64,000 nt of DNA from Mesorhizobium sp. ES1-4 (GCF_020164745.1 NZ_JAIUGV010000016.1:60111-124110); one strand, 5' to 3'. Numbered from the stretch's first letter, positions 39,102 through 47,063 are shown. Program-made: numbers and translations. The notes: generated from the letters alone by a model not told the origin.

Positions 39102-39170
39102 AAAGAAGGCCATAACCTTCAGAGGGGAACACCGTTCAGCGAAATGGGAGGAGAACACCGAACGGATTTT
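39066..39170 (-). ncRNA. Candidate trans-acting small RNA with anti-Shine-Dalgarno loop
   Basis: On the minus strand an 8-bp stem (GTTCGGTG/CGCTGAAC, 39134-39163) shows a 14-base loop holding CTCCTCCC, complementary to ribosome sites. A second short segment follows, then a strong Rho-independent terminator (39066-39101). Rhizobial sRNA families (alpha-r14-type and the so-called cuckoo RNAs) expose the same loop. The 5' end and promoter are not resolved; the gap 38980-39355 otherwise holds no supported gene. The small frames here run through the terminator and were not accepted. Confidence 0.55.
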
Positions 39171-39355
39171 CCCTTTTTGAACCGATCCTTCCGCGGATAC
39201 GACGAACGATTTTCCAAAATCAGCCGGATTTGCGAAAAATGCCATTCGTTCCTGTTCAGCTGACTCACACGCTCCGGTTCGGAACCGCGAGGGCCTAGCC
39301 GTCTCGATGACGAGCCTATCGGCTTCCGGCAGGCAAGGTTGACGGCAGGCGAGGT

Positions 39356-40702
39356 CTAAAGCGACGGTCCCATCTGGATGGGGCTGCCGTCGCTGAAACG
39401 GGATAGGCGAAACCTTTGCAGATTGTGTCCGGTCTCGTTGCCCTGGATCAAGTCGGACAGGACGCGGCCTATTCCAGGACCTATGCCAAAGCCGTGGCCG
39501 CTCATCCCTGTCGCGATGACGAGACCCGGAACCGCCGCGGCGCGATCGACCACCGGCACGACATCCGGCATCGCATCGATCATGCCGGCCCAGCTTGCCC
39601 TGATCGGTACCGCCCCGAATTGCGGGAAGAGTTTCCGAAAGCCCACGTCGATGGCGCGAAGCGCCCTGGTCTCAGGGGCAGGATTGAGAACGCGCATCCG
39701 CTCGAATGGGCTTTCCTTGTCGGCGTCCCATTTGCGTGGGGTGGACCAGCTGTCCGGGTATGCGCGTGGCGCGGCCGGCAGGTAACGCGTGCCAAATGGA
39801 TCTGCCTTCAGGGCAGGCAGATATTTCGGTGCGTGGCGAAAAGCGTCCGGCCCGACATAGAGCACGTGACTGCCTCCCGCGGCCAGCGTGTAGCCGCCAT
39901 CTTGCCTGCGCCGAAACGCGATGTGTTCGTCCGCGGCGGCACCCGCGTGGATTTCCGGCATCGGTGCGGTCGCTGCAACGGTGGTCCGGACACTGAGCTG
40001 CGGGATTGAAACGCCGTGCGCCCGCAGGAACAGCGACGTCCAGGCGCCGCTGGCGACAAGCACGTTCGATGTGGCGATGCGGCCCTGCTCGGTCCAGACG
40101 CCTCCGATGCGCCCGGCTGAGATGTCGAGCATGCGTGCGGCACAGTTCTCGATGATGGTGACGCCCTGGCGAACGGCCAGGCGGGCAAGCGCAGGCACGG
40201 CGACCCAAGGCTCGGCACGCATGTCCGACGGCGTGGTCATGGCGCCCTTGAAAGAGCGCGCCATGGTCGGGATCAGCCTGGCGGTCTCACCCCGGTCGAG
40301 AAGACGCGTGTCGACGTCATGGGCCTCGGCGATCTTCAGGAACTTGGCGAAATCAGCCATCTCCTTGTCGGTGCGCGCGAGATAGGTAACGCCTGTCTGC
40401 GCCAAGCCTATGTCCTCGCCGCACTCCCCGGCCAGTTGCCGCCAGAGACGCTGCGCTTCGATAACGATGGGCAGTTCGTCCGCGTCGCGGCCCTGCTGGC
40501 GGATCCAGCCCCAATTGCGCGATGACTGCTCCGCGGCGATGCGCCCCTTCTCCAGCAAAGTCACCGCTATGTTGCGCCGGGCCAGGAACAATGCCGCGGT
40601 CACGCCGACGATGCCGCCGCCGACAATCACCACATCCGACGTCTTCGGCAGCGGCGCCTGAAACTGGATTGGGGTGGCTTCGGTGAAAGGGAAGATCGTC
40701 AA
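39356..40702 (-). CDS. FAD-dependent oxidoreductase of the DAO (amino-acid/amine oxidase) family
   Basis: Flavoprotein of 448 residues with the nucleotide-binding motif VVIVGGGIVGVTAALFLARR near the N-terminus, VASGAWTS in the middle and GMSGHGFGIGPGIGRVL near the C-terminus, the DadA/SoxB-like layout. Substrate is an amine or amino acid, not defined. The start is taken as TTG 40702, where AAGGA sits six bases upstream; no ATG start gives this N-terminus, and the in-frame extension to 40816 has no site. It lies downstream of uxuA but the gap of 248 bases and a relic frame separate them. Confidence 0.85.
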   Translation of the reverse strand: MTIFPFTEATPIQFQAPLPKTSDVVIVGGGIVGVTAALFLARRNIAVTLLEKGRIAAEQSSRNWGWIRQQGRDADELPIVIEAQRLWRQLAGECGEDIGLAQTGVTYLARTDKEMADFAKFLKIAEAHDVDTRLLDRGETARLIPTMARSFKGAMTTPSDMRAEPWVAVPALARLAVRQGVTIIENCAARMLDISAGRIGGVWTEQGRIATSNVLVASGAWTSLFLRAHGVSIPQLSVRTTVAATAPMPEIHAGAAADEHIAFRRRQDGGYTLAAGGSHVLYVGPDAFRHAPKYLPALKADPFGTRYLPAAPRAYPDSWSTPRKWDADKESPFERMRVLNPAPETRALRAIDVGFRKLFPQFGAVPIRASWAGMIDAMPDVVPVVDRAAAVPGLVIATGMSGHGFGIGPGIGRVLSDLIQGNETGHNLQRFRLSRFSDGSPIQMGPSL

Positions 40703-40778
40703 CGGGTTATCCTTTTCATGGTCCCCGTAGCGCGAAAGTCGCCCGCTCTCATGGGACGCTGGCCAAGCATGATGAGCA

Positions 40779-40950
40779 CTACACGACCGGTCTTGAAAGT
40801 TTGCGGGCCAGATCAATGAAATCGTTGACCACTCGTCGGGGCCGCCTGTGCTCGTAGCCAGTCAGGATGCCGGGCGAAGCGAAGCGCTCGGCATGACTTG
40901 TCGCGACATCCCAGCGGAAGATCGCAGACGACAGCTTGTCTTTCGGCGGC
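40779..40950 (-). pseudogene. Possible C-terminal relic of a LysR-type regulator
   Basis: One minus-strand frame between the uxuA stop and 40779 reads as protein-like and ends RRVVNDFIDLARK then a stop, resembling the last helix of LysR effector domains. There is no start codon with a ribosome site and the upstream part is covered by uxuA. This is a weak similarity and could be chance. Confidence 0.3.
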
Positions 40951-42135
40951 TCAGGCCAGCCCGAACCGCTCCACCGCGCGCATGATGCCGCGCAGCTCGG
41001 CGAGGCCCTTCAGCCGGCCGATGAGCGAATAACCCGGGTTGATCCTTTGCTTGCCGATGTCGTCGGCAAGCAGATGCCCGTGATCCGGTCGCATCGGGAT
41101 TTGCCAGTCGCCGCGGCCTTTCGCGCGGCGGCGAGCCTCTTCCCGCATCAAGGTGAGGATGACGTTCGCCATGTCGGTCCCACCCTCGAGATGCTCGGCC
41201 TCGTAAAACGAGCCGTCCTCCTCGATGGTGATGTTGCGCAGATGGACGAAATGAATGCGGTCGGCGAATTCCTCGACCATCGCGACAATGTCGTTGTCGG
41301 CGCGCGTGCCGTAGGAGCCGGTGCAGAACGTCAAACCATTCGCCACGCTGTCGACCGCCTTGAGGATGAAACGCGCATCGTCGGCCGTCGAGACGACGCG
41401 TGGCAGGCCATAGAGCGAGAACGGCGGATCGTCCGGATGGATGCACATGCGCACCCCCGCCTCTTCGGCGGCCGGAATGATCTCGCGCAGGAACCAGGCG
41501 AGGTTGTCGCGCAGTTCCTTCGGGCCGATCGCATCGTATTCCGCGAGAGCCTCGCGGAAACTGTCCCTGTTGTAGCTGCGCTCCGTCGCCGGCAGGCCGG
41601 CGATCAGGTTGCGTTCGATCTGGTCGATCCGCTCCGGCGTCAGCACCTTCAGCCGCTGCTCGGCCTCGGCGATACGCGCCGGCGTGTAGCTGGCCGCGCC
41701 ATTCTCGCGCTGCAGGACGAAGAGATCGTAGGCGGCGAAGTCGATGGCGTCGAAACGCAAGGCGTAGCCGGTCGTCGGCAGCCGGTAAGCCAGGTCGGTG
41801 CGCGTCCAATCCACCACGGGCATGAAATTGTAGCAGATCGTCTGGATGCCGGCTTTGGCGAGTGCGCGGATGCTGTCGCGATAGTAGCCGGCATAGCGAT
41901 CGCGCTCCGGCGCGCCGATCTTGAAGGAATTGTGGACCGGGATGCTCTCGACAACCGACCACGTCAGCCCGGCCGCCTCGATGATGCGCTTGCGCTCGAG
42001 CAAGTCGGCCTCGGGCCAGGCCCTGCCGTCATAGATCTGGTGAAGCGCTGAAACCACGCCCGTAGCGCCGGCCTGCTTGACATGCTCAAGCGTCACCGGA
42101 TCATCGGGACCGTACCAGCGCCAACACTGTTCCAT
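40951..42135 (-). CDS. uxuA: Mannonate dehydratase
   Basis: Dehydrates D-mannonate to 2-keto-3-deoxygluconate in hexuronate catabolism; TIM-barrel metal enzyme of 394 residues. Recognisable stretches are WRWYGPDDPVTLEHVKQAGA at the start, HPDDPP, NGLTFCTGSYG, FVHLRNI and MRPDHGH, containing the metal-binding His/Cys/Asp residues. Start ATG 42135. A promoter-like TTGACA-N17-TATCGT lies upstream. It is divergent from the GntR and SDR genes that complete the cluster. Confidence 0.96.
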   Translation of the reverse strand: MEQCWRWYGPDDPVTLEHVKQAGATGVVSALHQIYDGRAWPEADLLERKRIIEAAGLTWSVVESIPVHNSFKIGAPERDRYAGYYRDSIRALAKAGIQTICYNFMPVVDWTRTDLAYRLPTTGYALRFDAIDFAAYDLFVLQRENGAASYTPARIAEAEQRLKVLTPERIDQIERNLIAGLPATERSYNRDSFREALAEYDAIGPKELRDNLAWFLREIIPAAEEAGVRMCIHPDDPPFSLYGLPRVVSTADDARFILKAVDSVANGLTFCTGSYGTRADNDIVAMVEEFADRIHFVHLRNITIEEDGSFYEAEHLEGGTDMANVILTLMREEARRRAKGRGDWQIPMRPDHGHLLADDIGKQRINPGYSLIGRLKGLAELRGIMRAVERFGLA

Positions 42136-42160
42136 GAAGTCTCCTCACTGTTTGGCGGGG

Positions 42161-42189
42161 ACGATATTGTTGGACCATGTTAGTGTCAA
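42161..42189 (-). promoter_or_regulatory. Predicted sigma70-type promoter of uxuA
   Basis: TTGACA and TATCGT 17 bases apart on the minus strand, ending 26 bases before the uxuA start. The spacer contains ATGGTCCAAC, a TGG/CCA element suited to the neighbouring FCD-type GntR repressor. Confidence 0.55.
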
Positions 42190-42271
42190 TACAACCCGTT
42201 TAGCCCCATGTAGTTGATTTCCCGTGGCCAAACTGTAACTCTGGCCCAACAAATGGCGAGGAATTTAGCTG

Positions 42272-43060
42272 TTGGAGCAGGCAAGCCACGAGCCGGTGGA
42301 GGCGTCGGACGAAGCAGGAAGCAGCCGCTCGGCGGTCGACCAGACGGTGCGGCAGATACTCGACCTGATCCGCAATCGCGCGCTATCCGTCGGCGATGTC
42401 CTGCCTACGGAACGGGAACTGGGCGAATTGTTCGGCGCCAGCCGCAACACGATTCGCGAAGCGCTGCGCACCATCCGCACCTATGGCCTGATCGACCCTA
42501 AGCCGCGTGTCGGCGCGGTGCTGGCCGACCGACAGAACGTCGCCATCCAGAACTTCTTCGCCGCGCAAATGGACATATCGAAGACGTCCTTTCACGACGT
42601 GCAGGGCTTTCGCCGCATCATCGAGGTGAGCATCGGCGACCACATCATCCTCAATGCCAGCATTGCCGAACTCGACGCCCTGGACGAGGTCAACGGGCTG
42701 ATCGAGACCGCCAGCGACGTTCAGGAAGCGGCACAGCGCGATTTCGATTTCCACCTTGCGCTGATGAAGCTCGCCGGCAACCGCATGCTGATGCAGACCT
42801 ACCGGTTCCTGTCGCCGGTCATCCTGCACATCATGACCGTCGGCAAATCCATCCGGCCGGTGCTTGGCGAAACCCGCCGCGCCCATGGCGAGATCATCGC
42901 GGCGCTGCGCGCGCGTGACCGCATCGCCTATAGCTACCTGATGAGCCGGCATCTCGACTTCGGCTTGCGCTTCGTTCCCGACGATCTCGAAAATGCACGC
43001 ACCGCGCCGGTGGCGCCGCACTCAGACATCCCATCTTCCAAGGAATTGCCCCATGCTTGA
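42272..43060 (+). CDS. GntR-family (FCD) regulator of the hexuronate cluster
   Basis: Transcription factor of 262 residues with the winged helix-turn-helix at about 25-90 (LPTERELGELFGASRNTIRE) and an FCD domain (RRIIEVSIGDH, DFDFHLALMKLAGNRML). Start TTG 42272 with GGCGAGGAA upstream; no ATG keeps this N-terminus. Divergent from uxuA and overlapping the SDR start by eight bases, so it probably controls the cluster and responds to a hexuronate intermediate. Similar to ExuR/UxuR by context only. Confidence 0.85.
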   Translation: MEQASHEPVEASDEAGSSRSAVDQTVRQILDLIRNRALSVGDVLPTERELGELFGASRNTIREALRTIRTYGLIDPKPRVGAVLADRQNVAIQNFFAAQMDISKTSFHDVQGFRRIIEVSIGDHIILNASIAELDALDEVNGLIETASDVQEAAQRDFDFHLALMKLAGNRMLMQTYRFLSPVILHIMTVGKSIRPVLGETRRAHGEIIAALRARDRIAYSYLMSRHLDFGLRFVPDDLENARTAPVAPHSDIPSSKELPHA

Positions 43061-43838
43061 TTTCGAGAACAAGGTTGCGCTGATCACCGGCACGACCGGC
43101 ATCGCGCTCGCCACCGCGAAACGGCTGGCGCAAGGTGGCGCCGCGATCGTCGCCTGCGGCATCGACAAGGCGGCCAACGCCGCCATGCAGGAAAGCCTCG
43201 CCAAGGCCGGAGCGAGCGCTCTGGTGCAGACCGTGGATGTCTCGGTTTCCGAGCAGGTGCGCGAGGCGGTCGCAGCCGGCGTCGCGAAATTCGGCGGCAT
43301 CGACGTGATCGTCAACTCGGCGGCGGTGCATCCCTATGGAACGGCGACGACAACCGACTGGGAAACCTGGAACCGGGCAATGACCGTCAATGTCGGCTCG
43401 ATCTATCTGACCGCCCATTTCGGCATTCCCGAAATGATCAAGCGGGGCGGCGGCGCCATCGTCAATGTCGCTTCGGTGCAGGGCTTCGCCTGCCAGCAGA
43501 ACGTCGCCGCCTATGCCACGACCAAGGGCGCCATCCACACGCTGACGCGTTCGCTGGCACTCGACTATGCGGCATTCGGCATCAGGGTCAATTCGGTGAG
43601 CCCGGGTTCGATCCGCACACCGATCCTGGAGAAGGCCGCGCGCGGCGACGGCGGCAGCGACGCCGATGTCGAAGAGGCCTACAGGCGCTTCGGCGCGGCC
43701 CATCCGCTTGGCCGCATCGGCGAGCCGGAAGAGGTGGCGGAGTTCATCGCGTTCCTATGCTCGTCCAAGGCCAGCTTCTGCACCGGCGCCGACTACAAAA
43801 TAGATGGCGGCCTCACCGCCGGCATCGGCGTGAAATAG
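43053..43838 (+). CDS. Short-chain dehydrogenase of the uxuA cluster
   Basis: Classical SDR of 261 residues with ITGTTGIALATA (cofactor loop), NSAAVHPYG, VASVQG (Ser) and YATTK (Tyr-x-x-x-Lys). The usual NNAG is NSAA. Start ATG 43053; the last eight bases of the GntR gene overlap. Beside uxuA the most economical role is D-fructuronate to D-mannonate reduction in place of UxuB, as proposed for other rhizobial clusters, but the substrate is inferred from context only. It could act on another sugar acid. Confidence 0.85.
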   Translation: MLDFENKVALITGTTGIALATAKRLAQGGAAIVACGIDKAANAAMQESLAKAGASALVQTVDVSVSEQVREAVAAGVAKFGGIDVIVNSAAVHPYGTATTTDWETWNRAMTVNVGSIYLTAHFGIPEMIKRGGGAIVNVASVQGFACQQNVAAYATTKGAIHTLTRSLALDYAAFGIRVNSVSPGSIRTPILEKAARGDGGSDADVEEAYRRFGAAHPLGRIGEPEEVAEFIAFLCSSKASFCTGADYKIDGGLTAGIGVK

Positions 43839-43961
43839 AGCCACTCACCGATGATTTTCGCGGTCGCGATCCCTTGCTATCCGCCTGAGCGAGAAGGAAG
43901 GCCGGGGCGACTCGGGCGGACAGCCAAGGGCGATCGGGTCGTGCATTAACGCAGTCTGTTC

Positions 43962-43986
43962 GGAACAAACTTTTTTGGCGGAAGTT
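43962..43986 (+). promoter_or_regulatory. EcfG/RpoE2-like general stress promoter of the DUF1236 gene
   Basis: GGAAC, 17 bases, GTT, which fits the rhizobial consensus GGAAC-N18/19-TT. It ends 40 bases before the ATG at 44027, a normal distance. Confidence 0.6.
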
Positions 43987-44026
43987 CTCCCCCGGGAAGG
44001 GACGAACTCTCCGAAGGAGGTTTCCA

Positions 44027-44758
44027 ATGAAACATGTTCTCATTACCAGCATGCTTGCGGTCGGGCTCGGCTGTGGGACGGCGATGGCTCAGACACAGTC
44101 AGGGACGGACACAAACTGCGCTTCCGGCACGACCAACTGCCAAAGCGGCTCCAAGATGAAGGATCAGGCACAGGGCACCAAGTCCAAGACTGACCAGCAG
44201 GCCCAGGACAAGGCCAAGATCCAGACCGATCAGCAGGCCCAGGGCAAGGCCGGCACCAAGACGGACCAGCAGGCCCAGGACAAGACCAAGATCCAGACCG
44301 ATCAGCAGGCCCAGGGCAAGGCCGGCACCAAGACCGACCAGCAGGCCCAGGACAAGACCAAGATCCAGACTGACCAGCAGGCCCAGGGCAAGGCCGGCAC
44401 CAAGACCGACCAGCAGGCCCAGGACAAGACCAAGATCCAGACCGATCAGCAGGCTCAGGGCAAGAACTCCACACAGGACAAGACCTCGACGGCTTCCATC
44501 AACAATGTGACCGTCGAACAGAAGACCAAGATCACTCAGGTGATCAGGGAAACCAAGGTCGAGCCCGTAGCCAACGTCGACTTCGACGTTTCGGTCGGCA
44601 TCGAAGTTCCGCGGCACAAGATCAGGCTGCATCGTTTGCCGGCTCGCATCGTAAAGATTGTCCCGGCGTACGAGGCCTACGATTATTTCGTTCTCGCCGA
44701 CGGCCGGATCGTCATCGTCGATCCGGATACGTACAAGATCGTGCTGATACTGACCTAG
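44027..44758 (+). CDS. Secreted DUF1236 protein with tandem repeats
   Basis: Exported protein of 243 residues, function unknown. A signal peptide (MKHVLITSMLAVGLGCGTAMA) is followed by a charged, Gln/Lys-rich region with four copies of a 24-residue repeat (about 51-145; unit TKTDQQAQDKTKIQTDQQAQ plus GKAG). The C-terminal third (about 165-243) is a DUF1236 domain ending in VLADGRIVIVDPDTYKIVLI. Start ATG 44027 after AAGGAGGTTTCC. The upstream EcfG-like promoter suggests stress induction. The repeat region lacks hydrophobic residues and probably is disordered. Confidence 0.85.
   Translation: MKHVLITSMLAVGLGCGTAMAQTQSGTDTNCASGTTNCQSGSKMKDQAQGTKSKTDQQAQDKAKIQTDQQAQGKAGTKTDQQAQDKTKIQTDQQAQGKAGTKTDQQAQDKTKIQTDQQAQGKAGTKTDQQAQDKTKIQTDQQAQGKNSTQDKTSTASINNVTVEQKTKITQVIRETKVEPVANVDFDVSVGIEVPRHKIRLHRLPARIVKIVPAYEAYDYFVLADGRIVIVDPDTYKIVLILT
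44177..44461 (+). repeat. Four 72-bp tandem repeats inside the DUF1236 gene
   Basis: Near-identical 72-base units keep the reading frame. The first copy is shortened and altered (TKSKTDQQAQDKAKIQTDQQ); copies 2-4 differ only at silent or single positions. High identity suggests recent expansion; copy number may vary between strains. Confidence 0.95.
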
Positions 44759-44764
44759 ATGAAA

Positions 44765-44805
44765 TGGCTCAACCCGCCCCGTTACATTCGGGCCGGGTTG
44801 AGCCA
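44765..44805. terminator. Inverted repeat between DUF1236 and alkB
   Basis: Perfect 12-bp arms TGGCTCAACCCG/CGGGTTGAGCCA with a 17-base loop, placed between two convergent stops. No T-run follows on either side, so it is only a possible terminator. Confidence 0.45.
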
Positions 44806-44836
44806 TGCCCCGGACAGCCTTCCCAGCGCTTGGGTT

Positions 44837-45445
44837 CTAGGACCGCAAGGTCCGCAAGGTAATCGAATAGCGGTGTTCGGCTAGCGGCGGAATGCTGTGC
44901 TCCCATTGCGACCGCGAAGGCCCCGTCATGAGATAGGCCGATCTCGGCTCGACAATGATGGTCCGGCGGTCCCATCCAGACCCATTTTTGCATCGAAGGC
45001 GAAAATCGCAGGGCGCCAGCAGGGAAACGCCCGCGACGTCTTCGAAATGAGGCTTGTCGCGGTGCCAGCCGATACCGGCGCCAGGCCGGTATTCGTTGAT
45101 CAGGACCTGCGCGAAGGCCTCGGCTGGCCGGCCCGCGAAGGCCGCGACCTGCTCGCGCAAGGGCAACAGAAAATCAGGTATCGGCGGTGCCTCGACGACT
45201 TCGCGCCGGTCATAATCGTAGCGAAGTCCAAAACCGACGACACGCCGGTTCGCCTGATGGCCGTGGAAGTCGAAGGCCTTGAAAGGCAGTCCTTCAAGAT
45301 GCTGGACGAGTTCGATTTCCTCTTTCGGCGTGATCAGTCCGGGCTGGTATGCGAAACCCTCCGGCAGATCATCTTGAGCGGTATCGAACAGATCGTACTG
45401 AGGAGCGAGCCCACCCCCGGCTGTTTTCGGTTTGAGCGGCGACAT
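44837..45445 (-). CDS. alkB: AlkB-like 2-oxoglutarate/Fe(II) dioxygenase
   Basis: DNA/RNA dealkylation repair enzyme of 202 residues. Iron ligands are in WHRDKPHFED (His-x-Asp) and in EHSIPPL (His), and the 2-oxoglutarate-binding arginines in HRYSITLRTLR. INEYRPGAGIGWH is typical of the AlkB family. Start ATG 45445 is chosen; ATG 45463 is possible and a frame to 45595 is not supported. It is convergent with DUF1236 and close to hsp20-type stress genes. Confidence 0.9.
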   Translation of the reverse strand: MSPLKPKTAGGGLAPQYDLFDTAQDDLPEGFAYQPGLITPKEEIELVQHLEGLPFKAFDFHGHQANRRVVGFGLRYDYDRREVVEAPPIPDFLLPLREQVAAFAGRPAEAFAQVLINEYRPGAGIGWHRDKPHFEDVAGVSLLAPCDFRLRCKNGSGWDRRTIIVEPRSAYLMTGPSRSQWEHSIPPLAEHRYSITLRTLRS

Positions 45446-45595
45446 TGTCCCTAGATGGTGCATGCCAGACCGCAAGGCAATACAGGAATCACGCTTTGCC
45501 CGCCTTTGGACACGGCGCAACGGAACGCCGTGGCGGCGTGGTAGTTTAGGAAGCGGCGGCGGCTTGCCGACTGGCGTAGCGACTTCAGGCAGCAC

Positions 45596-45620
45596 GGAAC
45601 CGGACCATGCCCGGCGGGTT
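45596..45620 (+). promoter_or_regulatory. EcfG/RpoE2-like promoter of the KTSC gene
   Basis: GGAAC, 17 bases, GTT, with the predicted start of transcription about 20 bases before the ATG at 45648. Same spacing as the other three sites in this window. Confidence 0.5.
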
Positions 45621-45647
45621 TATGTGGCTGAGCCGTCAGGTGCCACC

Positions 45648-45848
45648 ATGCCGTCGACCGCGATCCGAAACACGCAATACGATGCCGCGACCAGGACGCT
45701 CTCCGTGTGGTTCGTTCCGAGCGGCTACCGCTATGACTATGCGGATGTCGCGCCGGCAATCTATGCCGCCTTCAGGAAGGCCTCCTCTAAAGGCCGCTTC
45801 TTCAACAAATTCATCCGGGATCGCTACAGCTACCGTCGCGTGGCATGA
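45648..45848 (+). CDS. KTSC domain protein
   Basis: 66-residue protein made of a KTSC domain: SxxI near the start, YDAATRTLSVWF, YRYDYADVAPAIYAAF, and the C-terminal SKGRFFNKFIRDRY. KTSC domains occur alone and fused to other domains, with no settled role. ATG 45648 gives exactly the domain; a longer frame from 45432 is not supported. An EcfG-like promoter lies upstream, so stress induction is likely. Confidence 0.85.
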   Translation: MPSTAIRNTQYDAATRTLSVWFVPSGYRYDYADVAPAIYAAFRKASSKGRFFNKFIRDRYSYRRVA

Positions 45849-45920
45849 GCGTGTCGATCGCTCAGGATCTGCCCGCGGGCCCTTAGGCGAAAGAGGGCGA
45901 AAAAAATTCCCGGGCCCCCT

Positions 45921-45949
45921 CTTGAAGAGGTTTTTACACATTCCCAAAT
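45921..45949 (+). promoter_or_regulatory. RpoH-type heat-shock promoter of hsp20
   Basis: CTTGAA and CCAAAT separated by 17 bases, close to the alphaproteobacterial sigma32 consensus (CTTGAC-N17-CCATAT). It would give an untranslated leader of about 85 bases, which contains the ROSE element. Confidence 0.65.
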
Positions 45950-45956
45950 CGCTTCG

Positions 45957-46039
45957 CGTCGAGGCTAAGGCTCGGCAAAACAGGCGTCGCGACAGGCCGC
46001 GACGTCGGTGATCCATGTTGCTTTTCGGAGGATATGGTT
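45957..46039 (+). promoter_or_regulatory. ROSE-type RNA thermometer of hsp20
   Basis: The leader ends in a hairpin (46013-46037) in which CCATGTTGCT pairs with the ribosome site GGAGGATATGG. The TTGCT box facing AGGA, with a G-G mismatch, is the hallmark of ROSE elements known from rhizobial small heat-shock genes. An upstream hairpin CGTCGCG/CGCGACG (45985-46004) matches the multi-stem layout. At low temperature it should block translation. Confidence 0.8.
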
Positions 46040-46507
46040 ATGAGAAACGTGGACTATGCACCCCTTTACCGCACGACGGTCGGGTTTGACCGTCTTTTCA
46101 ACATGCTCGACAATGGCGTCGGTCCGGACTGGCCCCCCTACAATATCGAAAAGAAGAGTGAGAACGACTACCGCATCACCATGGCGGTAGCCGGGTACGA
46201 CCTGAACGAGATCGAACTCGTGCAGAACGGCGCCGAGCTGTCTGTCACCGGACGCAAGAAGCCCGATCAGGAGCAGAGGCAACTGCTTCACCAAGGCCTA
46301 GCCATCGGCAATTTCAAACAGACTTTCAGGCTGGCCGATCATGTAAGGGTCGAAGCCGCGACGCTCAATTGCGGTTTGCTCGCCATTGATCTCGTGCGCG
46401 AGGTACCGGAGGCGCTCAAGCCGCGCCGCATCCAGATCGGTGATGGCCAGGCCGAGGGTCAGAATTCAAGGTCGATAAGCCAGGAGATGCCGCGCAAGGC
46501 TGCCTGA
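46040..46507 (+). CDS. Hsp20/alpha-crystallin small heat-shock protein
   Basis: ATP-independent chaperone of 155 residues. The N-terminus MRNVDYAPLYRTTVGFDRLF is the class A rhizobial Hsp20 pattern (IbpA-like); the alpha-crystallin domain (about 35-125) contains YRITMAVAGYDLNEIEL and the A-x-x-x-N-G-L-L motif in ATLNCGLLAIDL. ATG 46040 is preferred because GGAGG is eight bases upstream; ATG 46034 is too close. An RpoH promoter and a ROSE element control it. Confidence 0.95.
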   Translation: MRNVDYAPLYRTTVGFDRLFNMLDNGVGPDWPPYNIEKKSENDYRITMAVAGYDLNEIELVQNGAELSVTGRKKPDQEQRQLLHQGLAIGNFKQTFRLADHVRVEAATLNCGLLAIDLVREVPEALKPRRIQIGDGQAEGQNSRSISQEMPRKAA

Positions 46508-46574
46508 CACATCGAAACAGTCTGCGGTCCCGCCTCCCGGCAAGACCGGGAGGCCCTGATTGCGGAGAACGGAG

Positions 46575-47030
46575 ATGACAAGCGAAGATATCTTCTTTCA
46601 ACCTGATCCGAGAATGCCGACTTGCATCGGCGTTTGGCCGCTGCCGAAAAAGCTCGTCGAGGCTCTCAACCACCCGACCATGACTCTTGAAGCCAAGCGT
46701 GCGTTGCTCGCCTCATGGGCCTCCGACGCGCATGCGATCGAAGATGCTCCGTCGCTGCGCCGGCTGGACGACGGTTCCGTGATCGACGTGGACGAGTTGC
46801 TTCGCGCGCTGAACGCGCTTGACGGAGACGAGCAACGGCTTCCGCCGCGTCGGGCTGCGCCTCCATTACGGCGGGTTTCTCCTGGCCGTCGAAGGGACTG
46901 GTCCCGTTGGATAGCCCGGGTGCGACGCGACGACGACGACGATCCGCCTCCGAGCCCGGTCTGCGCCGCGATACCGCCCAGAACGAACGGCGGTGGAGCA
47001 TTTTCCCTGCCGGAGCCGGAAGCAGCCTAG
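46575..47030 (+). CDS. Conserved hypothetical protein downstream of hsp20
   Basis: Protein of 151 residues that I do not recognise. The first 95 residues are compact (FFQPDPRMPTCIGVWPLPKK, LEAKRALLASWASDAHAIED, DDGSVIDVDELLRALNAL) with a helix typical of rhizobial hypotheticals near Hsp20 genes. The second half is Arg/Pro/Asp-rich and probably disordered. Start ATG 46575 with ACGGAG upstream. A 21-base GC hairpin (46532-46553) separates it from hsp20, so co-transcription is possible. Confidence 0.7.
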   Translation: MTSEDIFFQPDPRMPTCIGVWPLPKKLVEALNHPTMTLEAKRALLASWASDAHAIEDAPSLRRLDDGSVIDVDELLRALNALDGDEQRLPPRRAAPPLRRVSPGRRRDWSRWIARVRRDDDDDPPPSPVCAAIPPRTNGGGAFSLPEPEAA

Positions 47031-47063
47031 CAGAGGTTTATCCCGTTGGAGATGGAGACACCC

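Noticed and set aside
38976..39245. Minus-strand 89-codon frame over the sRNA candidate
   Set aside because: It runs straight through a strong intrinsic terminator and has no recognisable protein pattern or ribosome site.
46532..46553. GC-rich hairpin between hsp20 and the next gene, considered as a terminator
   Set aside because: No T-run follows; it may be a processing or stability hairpin but gives no clear termination signal.
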